Source: Sternotherus odoratus (taxonomy: Eukaryota; Chordata; Testudines; Kinosternidae). From it: 64,000 nucleotides of DNA. The translations under genes and the position numbers were made by a program. The DNA lies in contig JAVMKO010000003.1 of assembly GCA_032164245.1 (NCBI GenBank), positions 63,372,390-63,436,389 on the forward strand. Direction: 5' to 3'. Of this stretch, positions 1 through 11,370 are shown piece by piece (position 1 is the stretch's first letter; the number at the start of each line of letters is the position of its first letter). Under the pieces are notes generated by a model. That model did not search any database and was not told where the DNA came from. It saw only the letters and a program-made list of their open reading frames with translations.

Positions 1-1033
1 TCAGTAGACAGTTCTTCAATGTATATTTATACTAGGGAATCCACTTTTATCACCACATTACTTTCAGCTGACAGCTTCCTCCCTGAAACAGTCGCCAAGT
101 AGGATAATAGGTTAAATTTTTAACCCAGCTGTCCAAGAGTAGGAGTAAGGGGTAAGAAAGCTGACAAGTGTGAGAATGGCCGATGAGTCAATTTCAGAGG
201 TGTGAAAGGGAGCAAGCCTATAAAGTGGAATACAGTTGTATGAGTTACACATTCAGAAGGCTGAGGGTGCAGTAAGAAAAGCAGGCGGCAGAGTGTAAGA
301 TAAACAAATTCCTCCAGTATGAGTAATACCATGATAGCTTCACAGCATTTCAATGAAGTGACTTGCAGAAACTACAGGGGAATCAACCTTTTCAATCCAT
401 TTCAAGGCAGGAGGAAATGATAATTGTGCCAGACTTAGTCTGCAACGTGAGTGTTTTATTAAATAAATAAAGAGTGACTGAAGTTTTAAAAAAAATACTA
501 AATAAATGCAGACATATCTTTTGCCCTGAAATAGTTTTGAAAGGCTTCCTATTGCTGCCGATGGACCATCCTCAAGGACCTCTTCTGACAGAGTTCTGCA
601 TTATTATTAGTTGTTATCTGTGTTACCATCATGTCTAAAAGCCCTAGTTATGACTCCCCATTGTGCTAGATGCTACACAAATGTAGAACAAAAAGATGGG
701 CCCTGTCCTGAATAGTTTACAATCTAACTATAAGACAAGAGAGAACAGATGGATACAGCATAAGGAAACCATGAGACAATATAGGTGATAGGGAGTGGTC
801 TCTGCACACTAGCAGCTAACTGCTATCACGGTTTGCATAGGTCTCATGGCAAAGAAGAGTTTTAAAGAGGATTTTGAAGGACGATAATATGGTAGCTATG
901 GGGATGTTTACATGGAGCTCCTCCCAAGCATGAGGGGCAGCATGGGAGAAGTCATGAAGGTGGTTGTTTGAAACTGTAACAAGTCCGTGACAGAGATGGG
1001 CCTTCTGGGCTGATTGCTGGTCACCAGTGACTA
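1..1033. other. Non-coding flank with an old SINE-like relic
   Basis: No ORF here has coding character. About 640-790 reads like an old dispersed retroposon: it has the phrase 'gtgctagatgctacacaaatgtagaacaaaaagatgggccctgtcctgaatagtttacaatctaa' in essence, and a sister copy with the same core (tgctaggcactgtacaaacaca type) occurs near 41800-41870. I take this as a MIR/L2-type amniote repeat, tentatively. The rest is unrecognised. Confidence 0.4.
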
Positions 1034-1140
1034 GGCTGACCATATTTCCTTGAGACAAAAACAGGACATTGGGATAGCAAAAACGGGATGGGGTTATGTA
1101 ATATTCTGTATTCATGAAAAAGTAAGACTATAAAAAAAGT

Positions 1141-1146
1141 TTTATT
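1141..1146 (-). terminator. Possible poly(A) signal AATAAA on the minus strand
   Basis: The plus strand reads TTTATT, so the minus strand has AATAAA. It lies about 65 bp beyond a stop codon that ends a short minus-strand open frame (from roughly 1390 to about 1210). It would fit the 3' end of the transcript unit suggested by the promoter-like segment at 2425-2760. No spliced transcript can be proven from sequence alone. Confidence 0.3.
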
Positions 1147-1699
1147 ACATGAACATATTGGCTTGAGCTAACTACTATTCTTCAGTGACAGAACTCATAC
1201 AAAAATTTAGGTAGACGTAGAGGGGGACTGTATTTCACCACGATCGTACCATGAATATTTCTCCGATGAAGTAATCTTACACAGCAAATTTCGGTCTTTC
1301 AATACCTTATCATAAAACTTCTCACACTCCATGATTCTCTTCAGACACCTCAAAAGACCCCTTATCTGCCTCCCCGAACCACATCAGCTTGTGGCTATGG
1401 CTCAGTTTCCTGCGTAGCATCTCACAGGCAGAAGCTTGTGCAACAAGAGCTTCCCCCAGGCCAGCCACTCTGCCTTCCTCCTCCAGGCAGGCCCACCAAC
1501 CGCCTCCACTATCAGTAACCCTCTGACTGACCAAGTCCTCTCCCTACATCTCCTGCAGCAGAAACATGGATTCTCACCAACCCCACCGCATCGCCCACGC
1601 ATGCCACAGCCACCTGCCCAGGCCTTAACTGTGCCTTGAAGACTGACGCCCCGAATGGGCTCTGAGGCTTGACCCAACCCCCGCATCCATGTGTTCAGG

Positions 1700-2440
1700 G
1701 AGGGGGTTAACCATGGTACCCCTACCCACCTGCCATCTCCCCTACCCACCCCTGCCCCTCTTCACATCCAGCCCTGGACCCCCCCAGTACCCTCCTTCAC
1801 ACACAACCCTGTGCCCCCCATTCCATGCCCCCCACTCCCCCAGTACCCCCCTTCACACACAACCCTGTGCCCCCATTCCATGCCCCCCACTCCCTCAGTA
1901 CCCCCTTCACATACAACCCTGTGCCCCCATTCCATGCCCCCAACTCCCCAGTACCCCCCTTCACACACAGCCCGTGCCCCCCACCCACCACCCCCTGCCC
2001 CTTTAACACATAGCCCTGGACCCCCCAGTACCCTCCTTCACACACAACCCTGTGCCCCCCACTCCGTGCCCCCCCATTCCCCCACGCTCCCAGTACCCTC
2101 CTTCACACACAACCCTGTGCCCCGCACTGTGCCCCCCATTCCACCATGCTCCCAGTACCCCCTTCATACGCAGCCATAGGCCCCCCACTTCCCCAGTACC
2201 CCCTTCACACACAGCCTCGTGCCCACCACCCCCTTCACAAGCAGACATGGCCCTCCCACTTCCCCTGTGCCCCTCTTCAGATGCAGCCCCAGTACCTCCC
2301 TTCACAATGTGCCCCTTCACAGATGCAGCCCCTGTGCCCCCCACTTCCACCCACAGCCCCTACACACCCCTCTTTCTCCCTGCCCCCCCTCACATGCAGC
2401 AATGCCCCCCACCCACCCACCTACCTTCATGCGCCTTGAG
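1700..2440. repeat. C-rich minisatellite inside the 1034-2876 element
   Basis: A degenerate tandem array with a unit of roughly 35-60 bp, built on the words CCCAGTACCC, CTTCACACACAACCC and TGTGCCCCCCA. It creates long proline-rich or glycine-rich open frames on both strands, which are artefacts of the low stop-codon content and not genes. Confidence 0.85.
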
Positions 2441-2760
2441 CAGCACAATGATGGCGATGATGTTCCCCAGCTCCATGGGGCCTGGGGAGGATGCCACCTC
2501 CACCCCGCCGGACTCGTGCTGCCTCCGGCTCCGCTCGGTGCCCGCTGCCGCTGCCCCCCCCCCCCCCCCCGGCTCCCTGAGCTCAGCAATCCCAGCGCCC
2601 GCCGCGCTGCCCCCTCATTGGGCTGTACGGCGCCTGAGACCCACCCCCTCTCACAGCTTCACTCCTATTGGCCCAGAGGGGAGGGAGGTGTGGAGGGGCA
2701 GGGAGCGAGAACTGTGTGCGTTAGCATGCGGCGATTGGCTAAACCTAGAAATAAAGCCAC
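2425..2760 (-). promoter_or_regulatory. Promoter-like CpG segment with a possible first exon
   Basis: On the minus strand three CCAAT boxes occur (plus-strand ATTGG at about 2618, 2668 and 2736), followed by a GC-rich region. An ATG lies at 2476-2474, opening 17 codons that read M-E-L-G-N-I-I-A-I-I-V-L-L-K-A-H-E. Directly after them comes AAG|GTAGGT (exon end 2425, intron GT at 2424-2423), a near-consensus splice donor. Such an arrangement is typical of a TATA-less vertebrate promoter and first coding exon. I do not recognise the peptide. It may be a captured host promoter/exon carried by the element, or the element's own gene. Confidence 0.4.
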
Positions 2761-2876
2761 GTTCAGTTTTTTTGCAAAAACAAGACAAAATTAACATTTA
2801 GATTAAAAAGACGGGACGGTCGGGAAATATGAAAAAAACAGGACTGTCCCGGTCAAAACGGTACGTATGGTCAGCC

Positions 2877-4652
2877 TACCCATGACAGACATGCTAGTTC
2901 AGCTTGGAACTAGGCAGGTAGCCTGGCAACTTCAGGCTTTAATCCTGCAACTGATACTGAGCAGATGGATTTCCATGCCTGCATATAGCCCAACGAGGCT
3001 TCGTATGATTCCAAACGTCCACAAGCATTCTATCAGTTGCAAGATCTTTAAATTAAAAGCCACTATTTTTAGGTAGAAGAACAAATGTTTTATACACTTC
3101 TTTTAAAACAGAAGCATTTGATAACGGTACAGCCCATCCAAAATTGGAAGTGTGCCATTTATAACTGTAACACTCCCTCCACCCTAGGAAAGATTTCAAT
3201 AATCCAGCTCTAGGCAAGGCCAGGTTTTTTCTCACTCCAAACAGATGAACATTTGGAGAATAAATAGAACACACCAAGATGACAATGTGATTTATAAATT
3301 TAGGGGGCAGGGGGAAAGCATTCAGAAAAACAATATCAAGATTTTTCCAGTGGGTACACAGTTCAAATAGTGTCTGTGCCATATGGAACATTGATGATTT
3401 ATAACTGGGGGGACTTGGAGCCTGCTAAATCTGTAACTCTATTCCCAGAATATTTATTAAAAAGAAGAATAGTTCCCCTGCGGAACAGCATTTGCTATGC
3501 TAATTTTTACTAGTTAAAGAGAAAAAAATGCATAATTTAAAAGGCCCTTATCCCCTCCCCCCCCCCCCCCCCGCTTTGTTTTAACACGGAAAAGAGCCGC
3601 TTATTTTTATTTATTTATTTTACTTGCAGGTCAGCCAGTGAAGATTTTAAGAAGCATTAGTGGAGAATCTAAGGTTATGGGCTGCCACTGGCTGCTGTGC
3701 CATGAAGCTGATGCTCTCACTCAGCTGGGTGAAGTGAGATGAGTTACTGATGAATGAAAACTGCTGTAGCATGAGCCGAGGAACTGCTCTTGTAGCAGCA
3801 TCAGAGGATGTTGGGTGTGCAGCCACGCAACACACACACACACAAAATACAACTCTAAAGATGGGGATGGGGTGAAAAAGGACTGGAAAACCCCCAAAGA
3901 CCGATATATTCTCTAAAATGGACATACCCATTTCCAAGGGGTGATGTGTGGTTCAGTTAGTGAATGTAACAAGTTTAAAGATCCAAAGGTGACCCAGACA
4001 TGAAAATGACTCTAGAGAGACAGGCATAAATCAAAGATGCTCTGAGCCTTCACTCCAATTCCCTTAGCGCCCGAGGGGGAAAAAACAGAAGAAAGGTTCT
4101 TGCTTGAGGTCCTGCATGTTTGTAGGACACAGGGAGGCAGGTAAATTGGGTAATAGGAAGTTCTATATTGGAACTGAGAATATCGTGCCTCCAGCCTCTT
4201 CCTATTTATGCTAATGGATATGACGTGATCTCAATCAAGTGTGATATCATACAAGAAGAGAGTTGTTCTCTGATGTATCCAGGAGTCAGACATTATAGAC
4301 TCAGACTGCTTGTCATAACAGTGGATTAGTAGTTGCTGCTACCAGCCTTGCCATTTTCAGATTTCACCCAAAATGAAGTCCTGACCACCCTGTACACCAC
4401 ATGGTTTCCATTATTTTGCTGAAATAGTGTATTCACTGGAGCAGTTCAAAGAGGCTGGTGACAAGAACTGTTTTACAATTTTTGGTAATGACATTGTTAT
4501 TATACTAGTGCTCTTTTGCTATTATGTCCGATGATAATTATACTACAAAACTTCCCTTAAATGGTTGTTCAAAGACGGAATTAAAAGAAATGGGGTTATA
4601 CTAATGATCTTTTGCTATTGTTTCCAATGATAATTATATGACAAAACTTTCC
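2877..4652. other. Non-coding DNA with simple repeats and a local tandem duplication
   Basis: No gene is visible. There is a C homopolymer-rich run at about 3552-3573 and a (CA)n tract at about 3830-3844. From about 4500 a roughly 100-bp tandem duplication begins (words CTTTTGCTATTATGTCC / CTTTTGCTATTGTTTCC and CTTAAATGGTTGTTCAAAGA). Its second copy is interrupted by the solo LTR that follows. Confidence 0.6.
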
Positions 4653-5321
4653 TGTAGCAGCGCCTCCTGCTGGTCATCCTGGGGGTTAGCTCGCTTCCAG
4701 CTCAGAGAGCCTTCTGCTGGCCGATGTCTCACCTGCCGCTAGCCCCTCCCTCCCAGACCCCAGTGCCCTTTGCACTGGGGTTCTGCCACAGCAGTACTGC
4801 CACACTCTGGGTCTCCTCTCTTAGGGAAACCCCCAACCCTCTATTCCCACCTTGCTTCAGTAGCTACGGCCAGTCATCACCATGGCCCTGCTCACTGGGG
4901 CAGGCTGTAATCTATAAAGGTTACTCATCCTTGGCAAGGGAATGGGACCAGCTGTCTCTGCCTAACCCTGGGCTGCACCTCTGCAACCCCAGTACCTGCT
5001 TTGGCCTTTAGCAAGGCCCACAACCTGGGGATTTGCCAGGCTGGAGCACCCCAGGTCCTCTTGTCTTTTCCCAGCCCTGCTCTACTCTCAGTACCCTATG
5101 CTCCCAGGCAGACAGATCCTTTTCTCTTCACAGCTAGAGAGAGACTGAGTTAGCTCCTGGCTCACATCCCTTTTTATCAGGTCCATCTATGGCCTGATTG
5201 GCTCGTGGCCTAGCTGTTGCTGCTTCCCCATTCAGCCTACTCTATTGGCTCCCCAGGGCAGCCCTTTCCCAGGGCTGTTTTAACCCCATCAGGGCCAGAA
5301 CGGGGTGACCATCCCTCTACA
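4653..5321 (-). mobile_element. Solo LTR, Gypsy type
   Basis: The segment starts TGTAGCAGCG and ends CCCTCTACA, so it has TGTAG...CTACA inverted ends, the same as the Gypsy LTR at 11371-12863. Near the left end both share GCGCCTCCTGCTGG. The flanking sequence is one copy of a local tandem duplication. The other copy (near 4548-4566) reads ACAAAAC-TTCC-CTTAAATGG without the insert, and here the LTR lies between TTCC and TTCT, giving a 4-bp duplication with one mismatch. No internal region is present, so it is a solo LTR left by recombination. The strand is inferred from alignment of its left end with the larger Gypsy element. Confidence 0.7.
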
Positions 5322-5634
5322 TTCTCTTAAATGGTTGTTCAAAGATGGAATTAAAAGAGATAGGACCCAAACCACAACACTTGTGTCCAAACTGAATATT
5401 ATTCACTCGGGTTTTCGGGTGTACAAATCCAGAGTCTTTATTCACAGCTATAAAAAACGCATCCTTTAAGAAAGATTCTTGTATTTCAGCAGTAATTTAC
5501 AGTCCACACAGTGTAGTTGTTGTTGCTTTAGACCGTCATCCTGGAAACACTTAATTTTAATGGACTATTCATCTGTGTAAGAATCAAAGCCTAAGAGACA
5601 GCTAACAATGGGGTGCACCTGGAAGAGTAGACAT

Positions 5635-5914
5635 GGCCAGTTTACACTGGCACTTAGGTCGGCAAAACTTTTGTCATTCAGGAGTGTGAAAAACCATACC
5701 CCGGAGCAACATATGTTTTGCCAGCATAAGTGCTGGTGTGCACAGCACTGTGTTGGAGAGGGACGCTCTTCGGCAGACATAGGTATTGCCACGCATTGAA
5801 CTGATTTTATTATGTCGACAGGGGAGCTCTCTCCTGTCGGCATAACACAGCTACGTAAGCACTCTTACAGAGGCACAACTGTACCGCTCTAAGCTGGTAA
5901 ATGTAGACATGGCC
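5635..5914. mobile_element. MITE with GGCCATGTCTACA-type ends
   Basis: The right end reads TGTAGACATGGCC and the left end GGCCAGTTTACAC, a degraded inverted match. Inside, GTCGACAGGGGAGCTCTCTCC and its neighbours form partial palindromes. This is a familiar type of short non-autonomous DNA transposon in reptile genomes. A relative with ends GGCTAGGTCTC / GACATAGC lies at 47039-47297. There is no coding capacity and the superfamily is uncertain. Confidence 0.45.
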
Positions 5915-7297
5915 CCTGGCTTTCAAATGTAGTAGGGGGGTTTGAGATTTAAAGAGTCTGGCAAGCTCTTTTTAAAAAAATTGTTTTGTTTGTTTGATGT
6001 ATTTCTGATTCCAGATGAGAACAAAAGAAGAGCTAAAATACGAGGAGAAAGAGTTCCTAGTTATTTCTGCCAATGCCAAAAGCAGGAAATATCCATCATC
6101 TTAATTTTACAACCAATTGCGAACGCCTCAGAGGTTCAGATTGTTTGGACAAAATTGAGGTAAACATTCAGGGCCAAGTCCTTTGTGATATAACTCCACT
6201 ACACCCATAGCAAATTTGGCCCTCAGATTATTGCTTATTTATCTGAAACAAGCCTTCAGTTGAATTTGACAGTAAGGATCATGGTATAAAGCCCCAAAAG
6301 AGAAAGGTTAAGCCAAGGCTTGCAATAACTTTCATAAAACACAATCTTGTGCACATTAAATCTTCTGTAATTCAACTCTCAATTTTCTCCTCTTTTGTTT
6401 TGTTATGAAAAAGTTGTGAGGGAAAAAAAGAGGTCTCTAAATCATATCTTTAAAACATTAATATTCAGTCTTACATTTTAACTAAATGGTTCAGATGACT
6501 TCTGTTCCCAAATGATTGATGTATGTCATTTCATGTGCTGTTGAATGCCACCTGTTCTATAATCATTTAATTGCTGTGTTGTACTAGCTCATAATAGATT
6601 CATCTTGGATTAAAATGACAGAATTTGTAAAGGTCTGTTTTATACCTGTATGTGATCTGCTGATATATTCCAATCTTCACTGTCAGATTATAAATCCAGA
6701 GGCTCTGTTTATGGGGTCTGTGATGTGTCTCTATTTACTATGTCAGGCACTAAACAGGAAGCAGTCAGGCACTGAACAATTCTAGGACTGCAGGTGTGTT
6801 TTTTAAATTACTATTACTATTAAATGGCACTGTTACCCACACAAAAAACTGTTTTTAAGAAATGCTGGCTGTAAGAATGCAGCACAGCTGAGGGGATTTT
6901 TTTCATAAATTTCACTCTACAGTACAAACTCACTTCTTAGGTCACACCACACAGCTGTGCAGTAAGTGTGTATGCTTATGGCTATGGTTATGATAAGTTC
7001 TTTGAGGAAAACCCTTCTGTAGAAACATCAGTCAAGAACCGTATAAAACAGAATGTACATTCAACCCCATTAGTCCCAAAGCTTGCTTATTTAGTGCTAG
7101 ATGGTTTCAAGTTTATCCATAAAACCTTTCATAAACATGTTTGTTTAAAAGTAGTTTTATTGTCATTCTAAAGACTGGAGCACATAAAGTAAATTTCTAT
7201 CAGGAAATACAGTGTGACTATCATAATTTGTGGAAAACAATATATGATGTACTTTTTTTTTAAAGGAAGATTCTGCTACTTTTCTTTGGAAAAAGAA

Positions 7298-7432
7298 AGC
7301 GAAAACGAGGAATACTTGTGGCACCTTAGAGATTAACCAGTTTATTTCAACATAAGCTTTACTGGTTAGTCTCTAAGGTGCCACAAGTATTCCTCATTTT
7401 CTTTACAGATACAGACTAGCACGGCTGCTATT
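7298..7432. repeat. Palindromic interspersed-repeat end (GGCACCTTAGAGA type)
   Basis: GAGGAATACTTGTGGCACC...TTAACCAG is followed after about 20 bp by its inverted copy CTGGTTAGTCTC...GGTGCCACAAGTATTCCTC, and then by CAGACTAGCACGGCTGCTA. The same tail (GGTGCCACA..., CAGACTAACACGGCTAC) follows the Penelope-like fragment at 22139-22205, so I assign it to that repeat family. A second palindrome of the same make-up is at 30890-30972. Confidence 0.55.
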
Positions 7433-9023
7433 CTTGAACTTTTTTAAAAAAAGTCTTAGTCTTAACACAAGTTCCAGTTTGTTCATACTCTCAAAAATTC
7501 AAGGAATGAAAAGGATAAACAATATTTAAGTAACACAGAAAAGAAAGTGCATCAAAAACACATTCAAATGACTTCAAAGCTGGCGGTTGTGGTAAATTGC
7601 TTTAAATAGAACTGCCCTACCAAATTTATTTTCTTAATCCTTGTGTAAAACATTTATTGAAGTAATATTTTTAAACAAAGCATATTTTCTGCCTGATGAA
7701 CTCAAAAACCCAGCAATGATATGGTACATTTGCTGTTCAACATGCATATGGTTTAATTCAAAAAGAGCACATCTATTATTTATGTCAATAGAGACAGTAC
7801 ATTTTTAATGATTCCGAGTCGACAATTTTATTTTGAAACAATTATGTAGATTGGATTCTGAATAGGATTCATTTTTATGTGTGAAATATTCCACCCTCAT
7901 CCTTACTAAAATCTGATGACAGTCTGGTAATAGTTCAGTAAAGCTCAGAGTTGATTGTTTTTTTAAAATAAACAAATTTAGCAATGTATTGCTCCATTTT
8001 CATAGCAGAAGATTGGGGATTCAGCCATACATCTCCTTTTCATGTCAGTGGGAATCATGGACCTAAGCCTCTGCTCCCACAGCTTTGAAAACATGGGGGT
8101 AAACATGTTTAATATCAACATCTGAAGCTTATTAAAGACTAAGTGGCTGCAGATTAATTTACCAAAATGATTACATGAATGAATAAGCATCCTATTCTTT
8201 GTATTCATAAAATGTTCTTAACCATCTAAGTAAATAAGCCAGACCGGAGCAGTGCAAGCCATAAATGCTCCATTTATATTGAAACTGAAAAGTTTCTAGG
8301 AAATTGACATTAAAATCCTCAGCTCAGCTGCTTATTTTCTAGTTATGCACACAGTACCTGGAACTTTTTGGTTGTCTTTTACTCCATAGTGTAGACTCAT
8401 AGCACTGGCCATCAGTTCATCTCTTAACCCAAAATAATACTTGCAACTTTTGTGTTTTCATGTTAAAAATAGCCTCTTTCCACAAGTGCCGCCATTTTAG
8501 AACAGGTTTTTATTTTCAAATCTAAATGTTTGGCCACAGCGACATTTAGGAATTTAGCACATTCCTAAATACACCTTAGAGGTAATGTTTAAACAAAAGG
8601 CAGTTGAGGAGTAGGGTGGGATAGCATGCTTGCTCACTAATTTTTTGCATCTGGGGACCATAGCTCAATTCCAGTCTGAGGTCATAACAGAAAATTGTGT
8701 TTGCTGGTCTCATTTTAGCCTCCATTGTTAAAATCACAGAACTTCCACACTATCTCTGGGCAAGAGAAGTCCAAGACTACAATAGCGATGGTATTCCATG
8801 CCACATTTGAGGTACGTACATTGAAAAGAACAGCATCCCCTATCTATTCCCACCATGCTCAGTACCAACCAGTGTTATTAATTCTTTACTTTCAGGAATT
8901 TTAGAACTGGTATGGCAATTTCAGACAATTAAATTAAATAGCCTCTTAGAATTGGTATGGCAACTTACACCTTTACATATTTTCTCTGTGTATATATCTC
9001 TTACCTACTGTGCGTTCCATTCT

Positions 9024-9110
9024 ATGCATCCGATGAAGTGGGCTATAGCCTATGAAAGTTTATGCTGAAATAAATTTATTAGTCTCTAAGATGCCACAGG
9101 TACTCCTGTT
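9024..9110 (+). repeat. Hammerhead-type repeat tail, degraded
   Basis: Reads GCATCCGATGAAGTGGGC...GCCTATGAAAGTTTATGC and then TTAGTCTCTAAGATGCCACAGG. It is homologous to the better preserved copies at 22085-22205 and 55860-55985. The core CTGATGA is mutated to CCGATGA, so it is probably inactive. Confidence 0.55.
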
Positions 9111-11079
9111 CTTTTTTTAGGAATTTTAAAAGCACTCACAATGTTTAAGATAATACATTTTTCTTTAAACGACTGAAACGTGGTGTTGACCTGAATTGCT
9201 CAAATACCTGAGAACTCAGTTGCAAAGGTTTTTGGGTTTTTGTAATGTTAACTTCCAGTTAGCATTTCTAAGGATTTTAGACCTTGCAGCTGGTCACATG
9301 GTAAATGTCTTCAAACCCTGTGGAATAGTACAAAGTGAAACTGAAGATGTTTTGTAATTTGCAGGTTTTCCCTTTGGGGACAGATTAAAAAGCATGAAGC
9401 TCAGTCCATTTAGATATTTCTTACAATTTAGACTTTCTCTTGACATCCTTCAATAGTCAAGATGAAAAAAAAATGAGACATATTCAAGGTATTCTCAATT
9501 TAGTTGCATGTATGAGATGACATGCAAGAATACTTATAAACAAATAACATCAGAGTCACTTTCATCATTTGCCCCCTCCACCTCCCTAGCTTATTACTAT
9601 GGCTAATCACAAGTGTATTTATGGAACTTTTCTTTACCTTCTGAAGCATAAATTTTTGTGACGTCAAGAGGCAGGATGGAATTTATAAGACTAATAGTCT
9701 GATCTAGTCCAGAAAATCATCTGTCTTTGTTTTCTCTGAGTGCACCTTTCCATCAAGAAGTGGAGAATGGAATTAGTTGTCAGCAACTCAACTGAAATAC
9801 AGAAAATATGACTGGGATTAGAAAAGAAAAAATGACTGGGATTAGAAAAGAAAGGGAAAAGGTTTATAAATTTATACACAGTCCAAATTCCTCCCCGAAA
9901 TCATGATAAATGAATACTTTCCTCCTCCCCCTTGGTTCACGTGCTAATATCTCTGCGCCCAAACCTGCAGTACAGCCTCTTTGAGACTTTTGCTTAAATG
10001 GAGTGGGCCCAATATTGGAAAGTAGATTTTGCGATTATTAAGGATAGGACTAGGAATCAGTAGGAATCACCAGTATAACATTTTAGGTACATTGCATACA
10101 GTGTAGGTGAAAGCGAAAGTCTTTAAAGAAACTGAAAAACCCCAAGTAACAGAATAAAAAAAAATCAGATTCTCCTTCCTTTCCACCTCACAGGAGACTT
10201 GTAACAGAAAAAATACAGGACCTATCTCCTGGTTCAGCAGAAACCCACAGGGCAAAAACATTGGATCTGCTTCATGGCTTTGGAAAGATTTGGTTGTTAA
10301 AGATTTGGCTGGCTCTTTGTCCACTCTGCTTTACTAAGAGCTATGGATGCTGGTAACATTGTTTTCTTTGCCACTGCAGATAACTCTAAGCTGACATGCT
10401 CTTTCAGCCATAACAGTGTATGTTATCTGTCATTATTTTTAAGCATTTCGGCTCAGTCAACCATTGACAACTGCCTTCTGTTCCCTCAAGACATGCTGTA
10501 CTAACAGTTCAGTAAGCTTGCCAAATGTTTTACTTGTTTATAAAGGAAAAATAAGTCAAAACACTGAGTATTTAATACAATTCTCAGCTAATAAAAACAG
10601 AAGTGTTCTAATGGAAGAGGTAGAGCCGCCACAAAAATAATTACTATGAGTGTAATCTTTCCTACACAATGTCTAGCAACAGGGAGTTGTAAACTTTTTT
10701 TTTTTTAATATTCCTGCTTCAGGAATGAGGACAGAAGACTAATAAGTCTCATGATCTTTTACCATTTAATTTCAACCTGTTTGAGTGTAGCCACTGAGTC
10801 ATGAAAATGTCTGGTGAGGAAATATACTATTACTAGTGTAAAAGCCCGTGTACACGGACCAGGACACCCCATCCAGTCCCTTCTCCCGCACCCCCCTCCA
10901 TGCTCGCCCTCCCATTGTCACCCTCCCCCAGGATCCTTCCCCCGGGGGGGCGAGGCCTGCAGTGCCCCTCGCGGCGGGGGGGATCGGGGCTCCCCGGCCT
11001 GGAGGGACACTCGGGGGCTGGCGGCGCCCGAACTGCCTCCCGCTCCGGGAGAGAGGAGCTGAGTCCTTCGGCTCCCTGT

Positions 11080-11370
11080 GCCGGTAACTCCCGTCCCTCC
11101 GCGCCCCCCGCTAAACCTGGCGCCCGCCCCTCCCGGTAACCCCACTCCTACTGCGCCCCCCGGTAATGCCCGCGCCCGCTCCCAGTAACCCCCGCCTCAC
11201 AGCGCCTACCGGTAACCCCCGTCCCACCACATTCTCCGTAACCCCTGCGCCCGTCCCTCCCGGTAACCTGCGACGGCCCCTCCGTCCTCCCGGTAATCCC
11301 CAGTAACTCCTGCGCCCGCCCCTCCCGGCAACCCCAGTCCCACTGCCCCCGCCCTTTCTGGGAACCCTTA
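11080..11370. repeat. GGTAACCCC-type minisatellite in the Helitron (left part)
   Basis: Tandem degenerate units of about 30-50 bp, each with (C)CGGTAACYCCYG and GCGCCCGCYCCTCCC words. The array is cut by the Gypsy insertion at 11371 and resumes after 18722 (GTAACCAGCATCCTCTGGTAACCCC). This shows that the two halves were once contiguous. Confidence 0.75.
11366..11370. repeat. Target-site duplication CCTTA (left)
   Basis: CCTTA directly precedes the left LTR and is repeated exactly at 18723-18727 after the right LTR. A 5-bp duplication is normal for Ty3/Gypsy integrase. Confidence 0.9.

Larger units (their letters stand above)
1034..2876 (-). mobile_element. Non-autonomous DNA element with 11-bp terminal inverted repeats
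   Basis: The left end GGCTGACCATA and right end TATGGTCAGCC are perfect 11-bp inverted repeats, and each is followed outward by TA (1032-1033 and 2877-2878), suggesting a TA target duplication. Subterminal bases are also related on both sides (CATATTTCC and ACAGGAC-type words). I saw no transposase. Inside are a C-rich minisatellite (about 1700-2440) and a CpG-rich segment (2450-2760). Read on the minus strand, that segment has inverted CCAAT boxes, an ATG, a strong splice donor and, far downstream, a poly(A) signal. The superfamily is not certain: TA favours Tc/mariner, but the ends are not a type I can name. Confidence 0.6.
5322..10832. other. AT-rich non-coding DNA with small repeat relics
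   Basis: No coding region is supported; the open frames are short and low-complexity. Recognisable pieces are listed separately (MITE 5635-5914, palindrome 7298-7400, repeat tail 9024-9110). At about 9806-9853 there is a short direct duplication of ATGACTGGGATTAGAAAAGA. The remainder shows nothing I can name and may be intronic or intergenic host DNA. Confidence 0.5.

Noticed and set aside
1691..2801. Long proline-rich open frames on the plus strand and glycine-rich ones on the minus strand
   Set aside because: They are produced by the C-rich minisatellite; several frames are open at once and none has a domain or a non-repetitive part.
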